The notes: generated by a model from the letters alone, not told the origin. 64,000 bases of DNA from Pseudoalteromonas prydzensis (GCF_001661495.1 NZ_BDDT01000018.1:21973-85972), one strand, 5' to 3'. Counted from the first letter of the stretch, positions 45,907 through 53,994 are shown. A program made the numbers and translations.

Positions 45907-46332
45907 TCAAAACAAGCTTCTCTGCCTCCTTTCAACCTCAATCCTGCGCTGTTGCTGAATAATTTCAGCAATACGCCTTTGAGTTAGCCCAAACTTAATA
46001 GCTAATTTTTCCATGTTATAGCCGTTAAACTCTTGCCATATTTGAATATCACGCAAAGCTGCTTTTAGTCGTTGGTCTGTTGGTATGTATACATCGCGAC
46101 CACCAAAATAATGACCTATTGCTAGGGTAATTGCCTCACCTAATATGCGCGGATCATTAATTTTAGCTTTAGTTAATTCAGCCTCTATGAGTAAGGCTAA
46201 TGATTGTAAGTTGCTAGGCCAGCGCTTGCGAACGGCTACGGCATCCTCTGGTGATAGCTGAGTAAGACAATGTTGCAGCTCTTCAACACTACTACCAAAT
46301 AGCTCTGTTTGCTGCTCTGTATGATTAGCCAT
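45907..46332 (-). CDS. mor: Mor/C-type transcription activator
   Basis: The 141-residue protein has the Mor signature: GGRDVYIPTDQRLKAALRD and the C-terminal HTH KFGLTQRRIAEIIQQQ. In Mu, Mor activates the middle promoter and the related C protein the late promoters. Only one such gene is present here, so it may serve for both. ATG at 46332 has AAGGTGA 6 bases upstream; GTG at 46341 would add three residues. It overlaps gemA by 8 bp. Confidence 0.9.
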   Translation of the reverse strand: MANHTEQQTELFGSSVEELQHCLTQLSPEDAVAVRKRWPSNLQSLALLIEAELTKAKINDPRILGEAITLAIGHYFGGRDVYIPTDQRLKAALRDIQIWQEFNGYNMEKLAIKFGLTQRRIAEIIQQQRRIEVERRQRSLF

Positions 46333-46792
46333 TATTATCACCTTGTTGCTCTTTTAGTAATTCGCGCTGGTACCACTTTTTTAGTGGTTCAAGCACTTGA
46401 ATAGCTTGCTGCTGGGTTAAAAAGTGCGTGTGGTAACTGACGTTTGCCCCTACTTTTGCACGGTTTAGTATGCGATTTACGTAGGCATCTAACGCGGTTT
46501 CTGAACCATCGCGCACAATCCCTTGCTTGTGCATAGTGATCCAAATAGCGCGGATTTTGTTTATTTCACCATGTTGCTTTGGTGATGATTTAGGGCTTAA
46601 ACGGCGTTTAGCTTTGGTTTTAAACCCTGCTTTTTTAAAGTGTTCTAACACTTGGTTTAACTCTGACAAGCTCATTTGACTACACGATGTTTTGCCCGCT
46701 GAGCCAAAAAGTGCAGCGCGGTAGGTGTCGTCGTCTAACCATAGCTGGCTTTTAGCTATGTGAATTAGCTGTATAAGTTTTTGCTTAGTCAT
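46325..46792 (-). CDS. GemA-like protein (DUF1018, Mu gp16)
   Basis: The 155-residue protein fits the GemA/gp16 family: KLIQLIHIAKSQLWLDDDTY at the start and AIWITMHKQGIVRDGSETAL in the middle. In Mu GemA affects host gyrase and gene expression. Its position directly before mor is the same. Confidence 0.88.
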   Translation of the reverse strand: MTKQKLIQLIHIAKSQLWLDDDTYRAALFGSAGKTSCSQMSLSELNQVLEHFKKAGFKTKAKRRLSPKSSPKQHGEINKIRAIWITMHKQGIVRDGSETALDAYVNRILNRAKVGANVSYHTHFLTQQQAIQVLEPLKKWYQRELLKEQQGDNNG

Positions 46793-46976
46793 GGCGTTTA
46801 AACTCTTCTAACTGCTCGCGTAGGCTTAAATAGCTTTGGCAAATGTCTGCGCCTTCTTGCTGTGTAAACACGCTGCTATCAATTGCAAAAGTGTGTGATA
46901 GCTCTAAAAACTTAACCAATGCGGCCAGCTCTTTGAGTTGTAGGCTTGGCGTTACTTGTGTATTTGGGGTAGTCAT
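46785..46976 (-). CDS. Small early phage protein
   Basis: A 63-residue helical protein with no recognised domain. It overlaps gemA by 8 bp and has AGGAGG before its ATG. Confidence 0.6.
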   Translation of the reverse strand: MTTPNTQVTPSLQLKELAALVKFLELSHTFAIDSSVFTQQEGADICQSYLSLREQLEEFKRHD

Positions 46977-46996
46977 AAAACCTCCTATGTTTGCTG

Positions 46997-47035
46997 TTTA
47001 TCAAAGCTCTTGCTAATTGAAAAAGCTTTGATAAA
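46997..47035. repeat. 12-bp inverted repeat in the early operon
   Basis: TTTATCAAAGCT and AGCTTTGATAAA are perfect inverted repeats separated by 15 nt, in a 90-bp gap between small early genes. It could be a terminator-like or protein-binding site. No T run follows. Confidence 0.5.
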
Positions 47036-47065
47036 AAGCCGCATCCATGCGCACTTTTTGGTTAC

Positions 47066-47251
47066 TTAACTGGGTTGTGTTATACCTTTTTGCACTGGTG
47101 GGTTAATGCCGACCAGTTGGCTTTGCACTACAAATGTGATGTTTTGAAATACAAAGTTGATATTCACGGGCTCTTTGCTTTTAGCTACGAGGGTTACAAG
47201 GCTTTGTAAGTCGCTGTGTTCGTTTACTTTAATTGTTGGTTTAACTTCCAT
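47066..47251 (-). CDS. Small early phage protein
   Basis: A 61-residue protein beginning MEVKPTIKVNEHSDLQSLVT. Start after a good GGAG site. Not recognised. Confidence 0.5.
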   Translation of the reverse strand: MEVKPTIKVNEHSDLQSLVTLVAKSKEPVNINFVFQNITFVVQSQLVGINPPVQKGITQPS

Positions 47252-47264
47252 GGTTAGTGCTCCT

Positions 47265-47867
47265 TTATAGCTTAGCTATATCAAGTGAGATTGCGCGCTC
47301 TTGCTCGCCTACGGTTTCGTAAAAACGGATAAAACGGGTTGAATCTATGACTTGGATTGCATCGGCTATGATGTCCATAGCACGCTGCCATTTACCGCTG
47401 TCGTCGGTGATTTTAAGGCGGCGCAATCCAAGCACTTTTTGCACGCTGACTTTGCCTTTTTTATCGGTGGCAAAGGTTTGCTCAATAATCAGTTTTAGGT
47501 TTTCGTTTGCGCCCTCGCTCCACTCGTTTAGGCATTCGTCTATTAACTCTTTTGCTATTAGCAGCTCTGGGCCAAGCTCGATGCTCTCTTGTACTTGCAG
47601 GGTGATTTTTTGCTTGTGATCAAAACTGCGTAATGTGACGTTGCCCTTTTTACCGCCCATTTCTACTGCGTACTCTTGGGCAAGTAAGCCCATGAATGCG
47701 TCAAACTCGCTCATTTGCTGCTTTTTAAATTCAGCAAGTTGATAGCTTTGTGCCTTGGCTAGTTCAATCGCTTTTTGTACAAATTCATGACGAATTATGT
47801 CTGCTGGGCGAATGCCTTTGAGTGGTACTTGTTGGCCCTTGTGATTGATTAAAAACTCTTGTGGCAT
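47265..47867 (-). CDS. DUF3164 family early protein
   Basis: The 200-residue protein carries the DUF3164 pattern found in the early region of Mu-like phages: GLRRLKITDDSGKWQRAMDI and GKKGNVTLRSFDHKQKI. It may be involved in nucleic acid handling; its biochemical role is unknown. Confidence 0.8.
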   Translation of the reverse strand: MPQEFLINHKGQQVPLKGIRPADIIRHEFVQKAIELAKAQSYQLAEFKKQQMSEFDAFMGLLAQEYAVEMGGKKGNVTLRSFDHKQKITLQVQESIELGPELLIAKELIDECLNEWSEGANENLKLIIEQTFATDKKGKVSVQKVLGLRRLKITDDSGKWQRAMDIIADAIQVIDSTRFIRFYETVGEQERAISLDIAKL

Positions 47868-47873
47868 GGTGGT

Positions 47874-48080
47874 TTATCCTTCTATAAACATGATGATTTG
47901 GCCGTACAATTTTGCTGGGCGAACTTGGCGCGTTTGCCCGTTTTTGGTTTCGGTTATAACTGGTAAATGTGCTGGGGCTTTGCCTGCCACTTCGATGATG
48001 TGGCGGCTAAAGCCTTTATGTGAGCTGATAACTCGCAGCCCTCTTTTTTGCAGTTCTATTAATGTGTCGCGTAGTTCCAT
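47874..48080 (-). CDS. Small early phage protein
   Basis: A 68-residue basic protein, spaced six bases before the DUF3164 gene and two bases after the HTH gene. Not recognised. Confidence 0.55.
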   Translation of the reverse strand: MELRDTLIELQKRGLRVISSHKGFSRHIIEVAGKAPAHLPVITETKNGQTRQVRPAKLYGQIIMFIEG

Positions 48081-48082
48081 GG

Positions 48083-48412
48083 TTATTTACTCTCGCAAAT
48101 TTTTGAGTGAGGGCAGCCATTACGACACGCCCTATAAAGTGCAACACGTACATGATTGGTTGCTGCAAACTTTTTAGCCTGGTGCTCTAGGCATACGTTG
48201 ATTGGGATCACATCAAGGATTGGGCAATCAACAGTGCTTGCCATAAAAACACCCTCGACACGTTGCTGAATGACTTTGGTGTTTGCCTTGTATTTACCGT
48301 TTATTACTTGGCTTACAGTTGCTTTACTCACCCCTAGTTTTTGAGCTACGAGGCGCATCCCTTGCGCTTTTGTTTCATCAGCAAGTACTTGCAACCAGTT
48401 AGTTGTAGTCAT
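48083..48412 (-). CDS. HTH protein with a C-terminal cysteine cluster
   Basis: A 109-residue protein with an Xre-type helix-turn-helix (GMRLVAQKLGVSKATVSQVI, residues ~18-37). The C-terminal part has paired cysteines (CRNGCPHSKIC) that may hold a metal. A regulatory role in the early region is likely. It overlaps its upstream gene by 14 bp. Confidence 0.7.
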   Translation of the reverse strand: MTTTNWLQVLADETKAQGMRLVAQKLGVSKATVSQVINGKYKANTKVIQQRVEGVFMASTVDCPILDVIPINVCLEHQAKKFAATNHVRVALYRACRNGCPHSKICESK

Positions 48413-49001
48413 GCGCCTCTCCTAAGGTAACGGGAGCTATTTGCACTGTTTTGCGCTTTACTTCTTTGAACTTAACGAGCTTGTTAGTATTGGCATCAAA
48501 CACGCCTTTAGTTTTGGGGATCGGCCGTTTTGGCCCGGTATTTTTAAGCATGCGGTAAATAGTTGTCTCCCCTGCTCGCTCTATTAATGAGCCTGAACGC
48601 GGGGCATTTTTTACAACAAATATGTACCCCACTTTTTTAAGTATTGAGATATATGAGCGAGCTGATGACAGCGACACATTAGCGGTACTTGCCACTTGGC
48701 CTGCATCAAACTCGTTTAGGATGCGCATTGATTGCCACATGCGTTGTCTCCCTGAATTTCTATTAGTTACACCACTGTTTACAGGCTGTTCAAACGGGTT
48801 ATAACTGGCATTTAAAATGCTGTAGTAAATGTCGTCATGATCAGCATGTTCAGCAATCGCGTTTGCTGCGACTAGGCGCTTTGCAAAGGCTTTTAAGCTA
48901 TCTAATGTGGTGTGTTCGATTGCGTCGCGCACTTGTTGCAATGAAAACCGTTTTAGGATTTTCATTGCTTGCCATGCGTCTTGTAATTTTTGGCGGCTCA
49001 C
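48399..49001 (-). CDS. Protein with two tandem winged-helix-like repeats
   Basis: A 200-residue protein in which residues ~6-50 (QDAWQAMKILKRFSLQQVRD) and ~85-130 (QRMWQSMRILNEFDAGQVAS) are clearly duplicated. Each has the order W-x-x-M-x-I-L, a helix pair and a turn as in DNA-binding winged helices. The C-terminal end is basic. A DNA-binding role is inferred. It lies ten bases after MuB. Confidence 0.65.
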   Translation of the reverse strand: MSRQKLQDAWQAMKILKRFSLQQVRDAIEHTTLDSLKAFAKRLVAANAIAEHADHDDIYYSILNASYNPFEQPVNSGVTNRNSGRQRMWQSMRILNEFDAGQVASTANVSLSSARSYISILKKVGYIFVVKNAPRSGSLIERAGETTIYRMLKNTGPKRPIPKTKGVFDANTNKLVKFKEVKRKTVQIAPVTLGEAHDYN

Positions 49002-49011
49002 TGGTTTTCCC

Positions 49012-49719
49012 CTACGCTTTTTTAAGGAAAAATTCTTTTGAGCCCCACTGTTGCAGGTCGATACTTGTTAAGCCGTTAGCAAGTGCGAATGCCTCTATTT
49101 TTGATAGGCCAGTGATGATGCGGCGTACTTCGCCGTCAGTATCACTAAGTAGCTGTTTGAGTAAATCATCTTGAATAGTTAAAACAGGCTCGATTACTGC
49201 GTTAACGATGATTTGTAAGTCTTCAAACTGGGTTGGCTTGAACTCTAACCATTCTGAAATACGGTTATAGAATTGACGATGACGCTGTAATTTACGGCGT
49301 ACTGATTCCATGCCAATTAATACTACTGGGCAGTAGGTTAGGTCGTGAATGTCTCGCACGATTTCTAGGGTGTTTTTGTCGTTTAATAGGTAGTCGGCTT
49401 CATCAATAAATAAAGTGCGATTAGAGATAGCCATGTGCTCAATGATGTAATTAAGCATGGCTTCACGGGTATAAATATCAGGGCCGCTTAACTCTTTAAC
49501 TATTTGGCGCAGTAATTGGGTTAAACTCATGCCTGATGTAGCGCGGATATAGATACCATCGCAGCGGTTTACCAACCATGCAGTAGCGGTAGTTTTACCT
49601 AAGCCTGGATCACCGTAAATTAAGCCGATGCCTGGCACGCCATGCGCGCGCTGTGTTAGTGCTTCAACCATCATTTGAGTGGCTACTACGTTACTTACGA
49701 TCGCTATTTTAGTTTTCAT
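49012..49719 (-). CDS. MuB-like AAA+ ATPase (target DNA activator)
   Basis: The 235-residue protein has Walker A YGDPGLGKTT (residues 35-44) and Walker B LFIDEAD (103-109), with a C-terminal helical domain. MuB binds target DNA and activates the transposase. It is shorter than Mu B (312) because the N-terminal HTH extension is absent. It follows MuA after 11 bp. Confidence 0.93.
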   Translation of the reverse strand: MKTKIAIVSNVVATQMMVEALTQRAHGVPGIGLIYGDPGLGKTTATAWLVNRCDGIYIRATSGMSLTQLLRQIVKELSGPDIYTREAMLNYIIEHMAISNRTLFIDEADYLLNDKNTLEIVRDIHDLTYCPVVLIGMESVRRKLQRHRQFYNRISEWLEFKPTQFEDLQIIVNAVIEPVLTIQDDLLKQLLSDTDGEVRRIITGLSKIEAFALANGLTSIDLQQWGSKEFFLKKA

Positions 49720-49730
49720 GGTTTATTCCT

Positions 49731-51941
49731 TTACTGTTTATGCAATTGAGTTAGTGCAGCAGGTGCTGCGTTCATTTCTGTTAAAAGGTCATCTAGTCGT
49801 GCTGATAAGGCACGGTTTTGCTGCTCCCACGTATTCAGCCAAAGCGCATCTACATCACTTAATTGGTTGTTTAAGCGCTGCTTTTTGTGGTACATGGCTT
49901 TGTCTTGTGGGTTATTAAATAACGGTACTGGGTTGATATTTGCCGCCGCAGTTTCATCACTTAACTGCTTGCGACGTTTTTCAAATTCGCTTAGCTGCTC
50001 GTCGCTGTAGGTTGTTACAGGCTTGCTATCAAGTGCTTTAATTGCTGATTGAGTAATTACATTGGTATGTTCAACACTTTGTTTTGGTAACGTTGCAAGG
50101 GCTTTGTTTTGCGCGCTGTAATGGCTGATTACTTCGTTTGCTATATCTGATACATTCACTGATTTAGCTGTCTTTTTAAGCTCTTTTAGCTTGCGTGACG
50201 TTTCGGCTGCTTGGCTGCGTTTAGCGTGGTTTGCTACGTCTTGACGGGTCATACCTGCTGATTGAATTTCGTGATCTACCGCGACACAAATAAACTCGTT
50301 ATTCATGCGATTAAATACGTAAATACGGCCTACGTTTTTAGGGTCCCATTTGCACAGCACTTCATCGCCTACTATTGCGCCAAGCTCAGGCGCAATATAA
50401 AAACCGCCACTTAGCTTGATACCTTCTTTACCAATAATGCGTAAGCCTCTGTTTGATGGCACAGGTTGCAGCATTACGTCGAGTAGGCGCTCGTCTTTGA
50501 TCACTTTGATTTGGTCGCGACTTGCTGCGAATAATTCAAATGGTGTTTTGTTGCCTATGTTGCTGTGTGGTTTGTGGTGGTAACGGTTGTCGATCCAGTT
50601 ATCTACGAACTCTTGCAGCTGCTGGGCTGTCATGTTGATTTCGATTGCTGATTTATCGCCGCCCTGCTTTGCTAATAAGCGTTGTGCAAATGTTTTGCGC
50701 GCTTCGATTGCTTGACGTTCTGATACGTTATGGCCGATATAGCCTGTTAGTAGCTCGGCTAAATCATGTGAGAACGTTTTGAAAAAGCGCTCGATATATG
50801 GCTTTTCTTCACCGCTAAATGGGCGTGTCGTTTCGTGCTTTATATCGAGTGCATCAAACACACTAGTAATTTGAATTGATGTGTAGTCTTTGCCGTTATC
50901 AGTACGAGCAATTTCAGGGATACCCCAATCAAGTATAGCTTTACGGATAACTAAACAAATACCGGTGCTGTCGCTGGTTGGGTGGATCACAACTTTAGAA
51001 CGGCGTGTGTATACGTCGATAATACCGATTAGTGAATGACGGCCATCAACGAGCATTACGTCAGACGGGGTTGAATCGAACTCCCATAACTGATTAATAC
51101 GTTTAATGTTTTCGTCCATTTTACCCATGGCGCTCATATACTTGTTTTTCCAAGCATCAGGGTTTGCCATTTTGGTATAAAGCGCGCTGTTGTCACGCTT
51201 CCAACGTGTTAGCCATTCACGGATTGTGGTTTCTGCTGGGATTGCTTTGCCCTGGCTGTAAAAACGGGCTATTAAACCTTCTTTTACTTGCGTGGCTTTT
51301 ACGTGTGGGTATTGGTAAATCATAGCGATGCAAAAATCACTAAGCTCTGGATCAGAGTCGATGATTGATTTGCCTGAGCGCTTAATTTTTACAGCAAGTC
51401 CTGCAATGCCTTTTTGATCTACCGTTTTTTGCCAGCGCAATAAGGTAATACGCGAAACGGATGGGATTAAGCTTTTGTGCTCTGCTGGTATATCTAACAA
51501 GCCTTGGTTATAGCGCTCACTAAATAGATCAAACCCTAAAACTTTAGGTAGACTGTTCGCACTTACAAACTCTTTGGCTGCGTTTAATAAATAGATTTTC
51601 GCACTTGCTTTGGGTGGGATATTCTCAAGCCCTGCGAGTTGCTTTAAGTTTTGATGCTTAAGTTCTGTTGCTAGTTGTTGGTTTAAACGATCACTTTGCT
51701 CGTTCACAGCAAGGTATCCTTTGCCACTTTGGGCTGCTGGCGATTGATTATCTTGAATCATTGCTTGTTGCACTTGCACACAAATGTGTGCAGGAAGTTC
51801 AACAAGTGCATACTTGCGAACTTTTCCGCCTCGGCCTTTTACTTCTGTATAGGGCCATGCCTCAGCCTTAGCTTTTAATTGAATACTGCGCTTACTTACT
51901 AACAAGAATGCAGCTATCTGGTGAGCTGTTAATAGTTCCAT
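49731..51941 (-). CDS. MuA-like DDE transposase
   Basis: The 736-residue protein integrates and replicates the phage by transposition. Residues 1-65 form the Mu-type DNA-binding domain. The catalytic core carries Asp289 (LWEFDSTPSD), Asp348 (ARTDNGKDY) and Glu384 (PYIERFFKTF), so the DDE triad is intact. A beta-barrel and a basic, helical C-terminal part that contacts MuB follow. Its stop and start share a base with the Ner-like gene. Confidence 0.96.
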   Translation of the reverse strand: MELLTAHQIAAFLLVSKRSIQLKAKAEAWPYTEVKGRGGKVRKYALVELPAHICVQVQQAMIQDNQSPAAQSGKGYLAVNEQSDRLNQQLATELKHQNLKQLAGLENIPPKASAKIYLLNAAKEFVSANSLPKVLGFDLFSERYNQGLLDIPAEHKSLIPSVSRITLLRWQKTVDQKGIAGLAVKIKRSGKSIIDSDPELSDFCIAMIYQYPHVKATQVKEGLIARFYSQGKAIPAETTIREWLTRWKRDNSALYTKMANPDAWKNKYMSAMGKMDENIKRINQLWEFDSTPSDVMLVDGRHSLIGIIDVYTRRSKVVIHPTSDSTGICLVIRKAILDWGIPEIARTDNGKDYTSIQITSVFDALDIKHETTRPFSGEEKPYIERFFKTFSHDLAELLTGYIGHNVSERQAIEARKTFAQRLLAKQGGDKSAIEINMTAQQLQEFVDNWIDNRYHHKPHSNIGNKTPFELFAASRDQIKVIKDERLLDVMLQPVPSNRGLRIIGKEGIKLSGGFYIAPELGAIVGDEVLCKWDPKNVGRIYVFNRMNNEFICVAVDHEIQSAGMTRQDVANHAKRSQAAETSRKLKELKKTAKSVNVSDIANEVISHYSAQNKALATLPKQSVEHTNVITQSAIKALDSKPVTTYSDEQLSEFEKRRKQLSDETAAANINPVPLFNNPQDKAMYHKKQRLNNQLSDVDALWLNTWEQQNRALSARLDDLLTEMNAAPAALTQLHKQ

Positions 51942-52210
51942 TATTCAACCCTCATTAATTTACGGCGGCCTGCTTTACGATTTGGTTTACCATCTACCCC
52001 ATAACGTTCAGGCCATATTTCAAAGGCGCTGACGCCAATTACTTCGGCAATTATTTTTTCAACTACGGGATAAGGCCGATGTAAAGCGGTTTGCACAGCG
52101 TTTGATGTATAGCCACGACTAAATGAAAGTTGACGACAAGACCAACCCTCAACTTCTAAGGCTGCCTTTATTTCTGTTACCGTCCAACCTGGACGATTTG
52201 CATGTTCCAT
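51941..52210 (-). CDS. Ner/Nlp-like DNA-binding protein
   Basis: The 89-residue protein is the early regulator Ner, which turns down the early and repressor promoters. Key stretch: GWTVTEIKAALEVEGWSCRQ, then the helix of SRGYTSNAVQTALHRPYP. Start ATG at 52210 has AAGGG 8 bases upstream; a GTG at 52219 is less likely. It is divergent from the repressor. Confidence 0.88.
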   Translation of the reverse strand: MEHANRPGWTVTEIKAALEVEGWSCRQLSFSRGYTSNAVQTALHRPYPVVEKIIAEVIGVSAFEIWPERYGVDGKPNRKAGRRKLMRVE

Positions 52211-52498
52211 TTTATGCACCCTTTCGTGTGTATTTTGTATTCATGCACACAAATATATACACACAAAGTTGTGCATACAAGCATTATTTGCACACAATTG
52301 AGTGCATTACAATTAAGGCATTGATTTATATGTGAAATTAATTTTTTAGTTTTTTGCTTGGCTGGATCGCGCTTCGCGCTTTGAAGTGCGAAGAGATCGC
52401 ACTTCGAAGAAAAGCAGATTTTCAATTTTTATTTTGTATGCACTCGCTTGTGTGATTAAATACTGTTATGTCCACGATCATAACTATTGATAAAGTTA
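52211..52498. promoter_or_regulatory. Repressor/Ner operator-promoter switch
   Basis: This 288-bp divergent region has several copies of TGCACACAA or its complement TTGTG-: 52244-52252, 52269-52275 (TTGTGCA), 52289-52297, plus GAGTGCA at 52300 and TGCAC at 52439. These look like repressor or Ner operators, and by analogy with Mu it would hold the early promoter, the repressor promoter and the transposition enhancer. It also contains a GC-rich hairpin (52379-52409). Confidence 0.65.
52379..52409. repeat. GC-rich hairpin inside the switch region
   Basis: CTTTGAAGTGCGA and TCGCACTTCGAAG form a 13-bp stem with one mismatch and a 5-nt loop. A shorter GCGC-TTC-GCGC repeat precedes it. The surrounding DNA is AT-rich, so it stands out. 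Confidence 0.6.
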
Positions 52499-53107
52499 AT
52501 GCCTGCATTCAATGAGTACTTAAAAACGTTAAGAGAACGTAAGTTCTTAGATATCGGAACAGTAGCCGAACGAACTGGCGTGCATAGAAACACTCAATCA
52601 AAATATGAGGATAGTCGCGATCCCCCTTTCGATTATTTAGTGGAGTTTTCAGCTTTAGTTGGTGAGCCATTTATCAATGTTTTATTAAAACGCCTGGATG
52701 ATTCTAAAGCTTCACCAAATGCAATTGATCGTGCGTTAGACTCTTTAACACCAACGCCTGTGGCCCATACTCAGAGCCAACTGAGTGACGAAAATCATAC
52801 TGATAAGTTACAAGTTCAACTAAGTGAAGAGTCACACACGCTAATACCAGCAAGTGCATTAATTTCTATAGATACTAGCAATAAAACTATTGATGCTGAT
52901 TCGATTTATGGGTTTTTAAACCCAATGAATGGTGGTTATTTTGCTGCCAAGTTAAAGCTTACAAATTCTAAGCTTCATTTGTTGTTTGATCACCCTACTC
53001 GTAAAGACTTGAGCTTTGCAATTGAAGGTGGTGAAACCGAATCTCATTACATTCTAAAAACACTCGGTTTATTAGGAAAAGTTGTGAAAGCTGAGCTTAG
53101 CTTTTAA
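52499..53107 (+). CDS. Phage repressor (c-type), HTH
   Basis: The 202-residue protein has an N-terminal Xre helix-turn-helix (ERKFLDIGTVAERTGVHRNT, about 13-32) and a C-terminal beta-rich domain without a visible peptidase Ser/Lys pair. It is divergent from ner, as the c repressor is in Mu. The ATG at 52499 was chosen over a TTG at 52487. No good ribosome-binding site is seen. It maintains lysogeny (inferred). Confidence 0.85.
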   Translation: MPAFNEYLKTLRERKFLDIGTVAERTGVHRNTQSKYEDSRDPPFDYLVEFSALVGEPFINVLLKRLDDSKASPNAIDRALDSLTPTPVAHTQSQLSDENHTDKLQVQLSEESHTLIPASALISIDTSNKTIDADSIYGFLNPMNGGYFAAKLKLTNSKLHLLFDHPTRKDLSFAIEGGETESHYILKTLGLLGKVVKAELSF

Positions 53108-53280
53108 TTTATCAATGAACGCCGTTTTTATCACGGTTTCGTACTTTTATTTATCATTAATTCGCGGTTTGTCTTTTCGCGCTTTATTTTTATAAAACAG
53201 CGCTTAAACCCTTATTTATCCCGCGTTTTCCCATCTATTCTTATCTATTCCCTAGTTATCATTTAGATCTGTTAGTTACA
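53108..53280. other. Prophage left end (attL-type transposase-binding end)
   Basis: The terminal ~30 bp match the other end in inverted orientation. An inner motif AATGAACGCCGTTTTTATCA (53115-53132) lies 148-165 bp from the tip and matches the motif near the other end. Several TTTATC repeats lie between. This resembles the three-site layout of Mu attL. Confidence 0.65.
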
Positions 53281-53285
53281 GTACC
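53281..53285. repeat. Target-site duplication, right copy (GTACC)
   Basis: GTACC follows the terminal TACA of the prophage and repeats the five bases at its left flank. Confidence 0.9.
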
Positions 53286-53741
53286 TATGAGCTAATGGGT
53301 TTATTTAAATGCCAACTTACAGTTAAGAGAAAAGCTTAACAGTATGAAATAAAACAAAAAATACAAAAAACGCCATTATAAGCATTGAATTAAAGACCAT
53401 AAATTAAGCACCAAGATCTTCACCTCATTTATTTTTCAGCGCATTTCATTAAGGGCAACTTGAATGAATAGCTAAATTTAATCGCCACGAGTTTGCAACT
53501 TAAGCTACTTGCATTAAAAAAGTGCATTTCACAAATTTATTCGTATAAAACTAGATAAATGATCACTTTTATACTTTGCAACAAAATCAATTTGATCATT
53601 TATCAACCGCAAAATGTCGTGGCTTTAAGAAATATCACGATCTAAAACTGTAAAATGAGGATAATAAAAGCTACAAAACAGCCAGATTGAACATAAAAAC
53701 ATCGAACAGACTGCTTTTTTTTGTTTAAAAGGTTTTATGTG
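53286..53741. other. Host intergenic region between prophage and tRNA cluster
   Basis: No gene seen in this AT-rich stretch. It has a perfect 12-bp inverted repeat, GATAAATGATCA (53554-53565) and TGATCATTTATC (53593-53604), with a 27-nt gap. The tRNA promoter follows. Confidence 0.45.
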
Positions 53742-53770
53742 TTGACACTTTGCAGCGCGGTCATTAATAT
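53742..53770 (+). promoter_or_regulatory. Strong promoter of the tRNA-Asn cluster
   Basis: TTGACA (53742-53747), 17-bp spacer, TAATAT (53765-53770), followed by a GC-rich discriminator (CGCCCCG). This is near-consensus sigma-70, and the GC-rich discriminator is typical of stringently controlled stable RNA promoters. Confidence 0.85.
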
Positions 53771-53797
53771 TTCGCCCCGTTGAAAGGCACATACGCT

Positions 53798-53874
53798 TCC
53801 CCCTTAGCTCAGTTGGTTAGAGCGACGGACTGTTAATCCGCAGGTCCCCCGTTCGAGTCGGGGAGGGGGAGCCA
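53798..53874 (+). tRNA. tRNA-Asn (GUU), copy 1
   Basis: A 77-nt cloverleaf: acceptor TCCCCCT/AGGGGGA, discriminator G, encoded CCA, anticodon loop CTGTTAA with anticodon GTT, TTCGAGT loop. First of four identical copies. Confidence 0.95.
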
Positions 53875-53895
53875 GTCTTTTCAGCCATAAACGAT

Positions 53896-53972
53896 TCCCC
53901 CTTAGCTCAGTTGGTTAGAGCGACGGACTGTTAATCCGCAGGTCCCCCGTTCGAGTCGGGGAGGGGGAGCCA
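53896..53972 (+). tRNA. tRNA-Asn (GUU), copy 2
   Basis: Identical in all 77 bases to copy 1; the spacer before it is 21 bp. Confidence 0.95.
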
Positions 53973-53994
53973 AATTTATGTAATATGATATTGT

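Larger units (their letters stand above)
17591..53280 (-). mobile_element. Complete Mu-like transposable prophage (35,690 bp)
   Basis: The element starts TGTA and ends TACA, and is flanked by GTACC on both sides. Read inward from each end, positions 1-4, 6, 9-10 and 21-29 (GATAA[T/C]TAG) agree, as expected for MuA-binding ends. Gene content and order follow Mu: repressor and Ner, MuA, MuB, GemA, Mor, lysis, gp25-gp29, F, G, I/Z, T, gp36, gp37, then tail. All genes are on the minus strand except the repressor and one cargo gene. The c-repressor end is at 53280. No core gene is visibly broken. The tail module has a tube and tape measure but no sheath or Mu-type baseplate genes, so the virion should be siphovirus-like (as in B3 and D3112). 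Confidence 0.95.
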
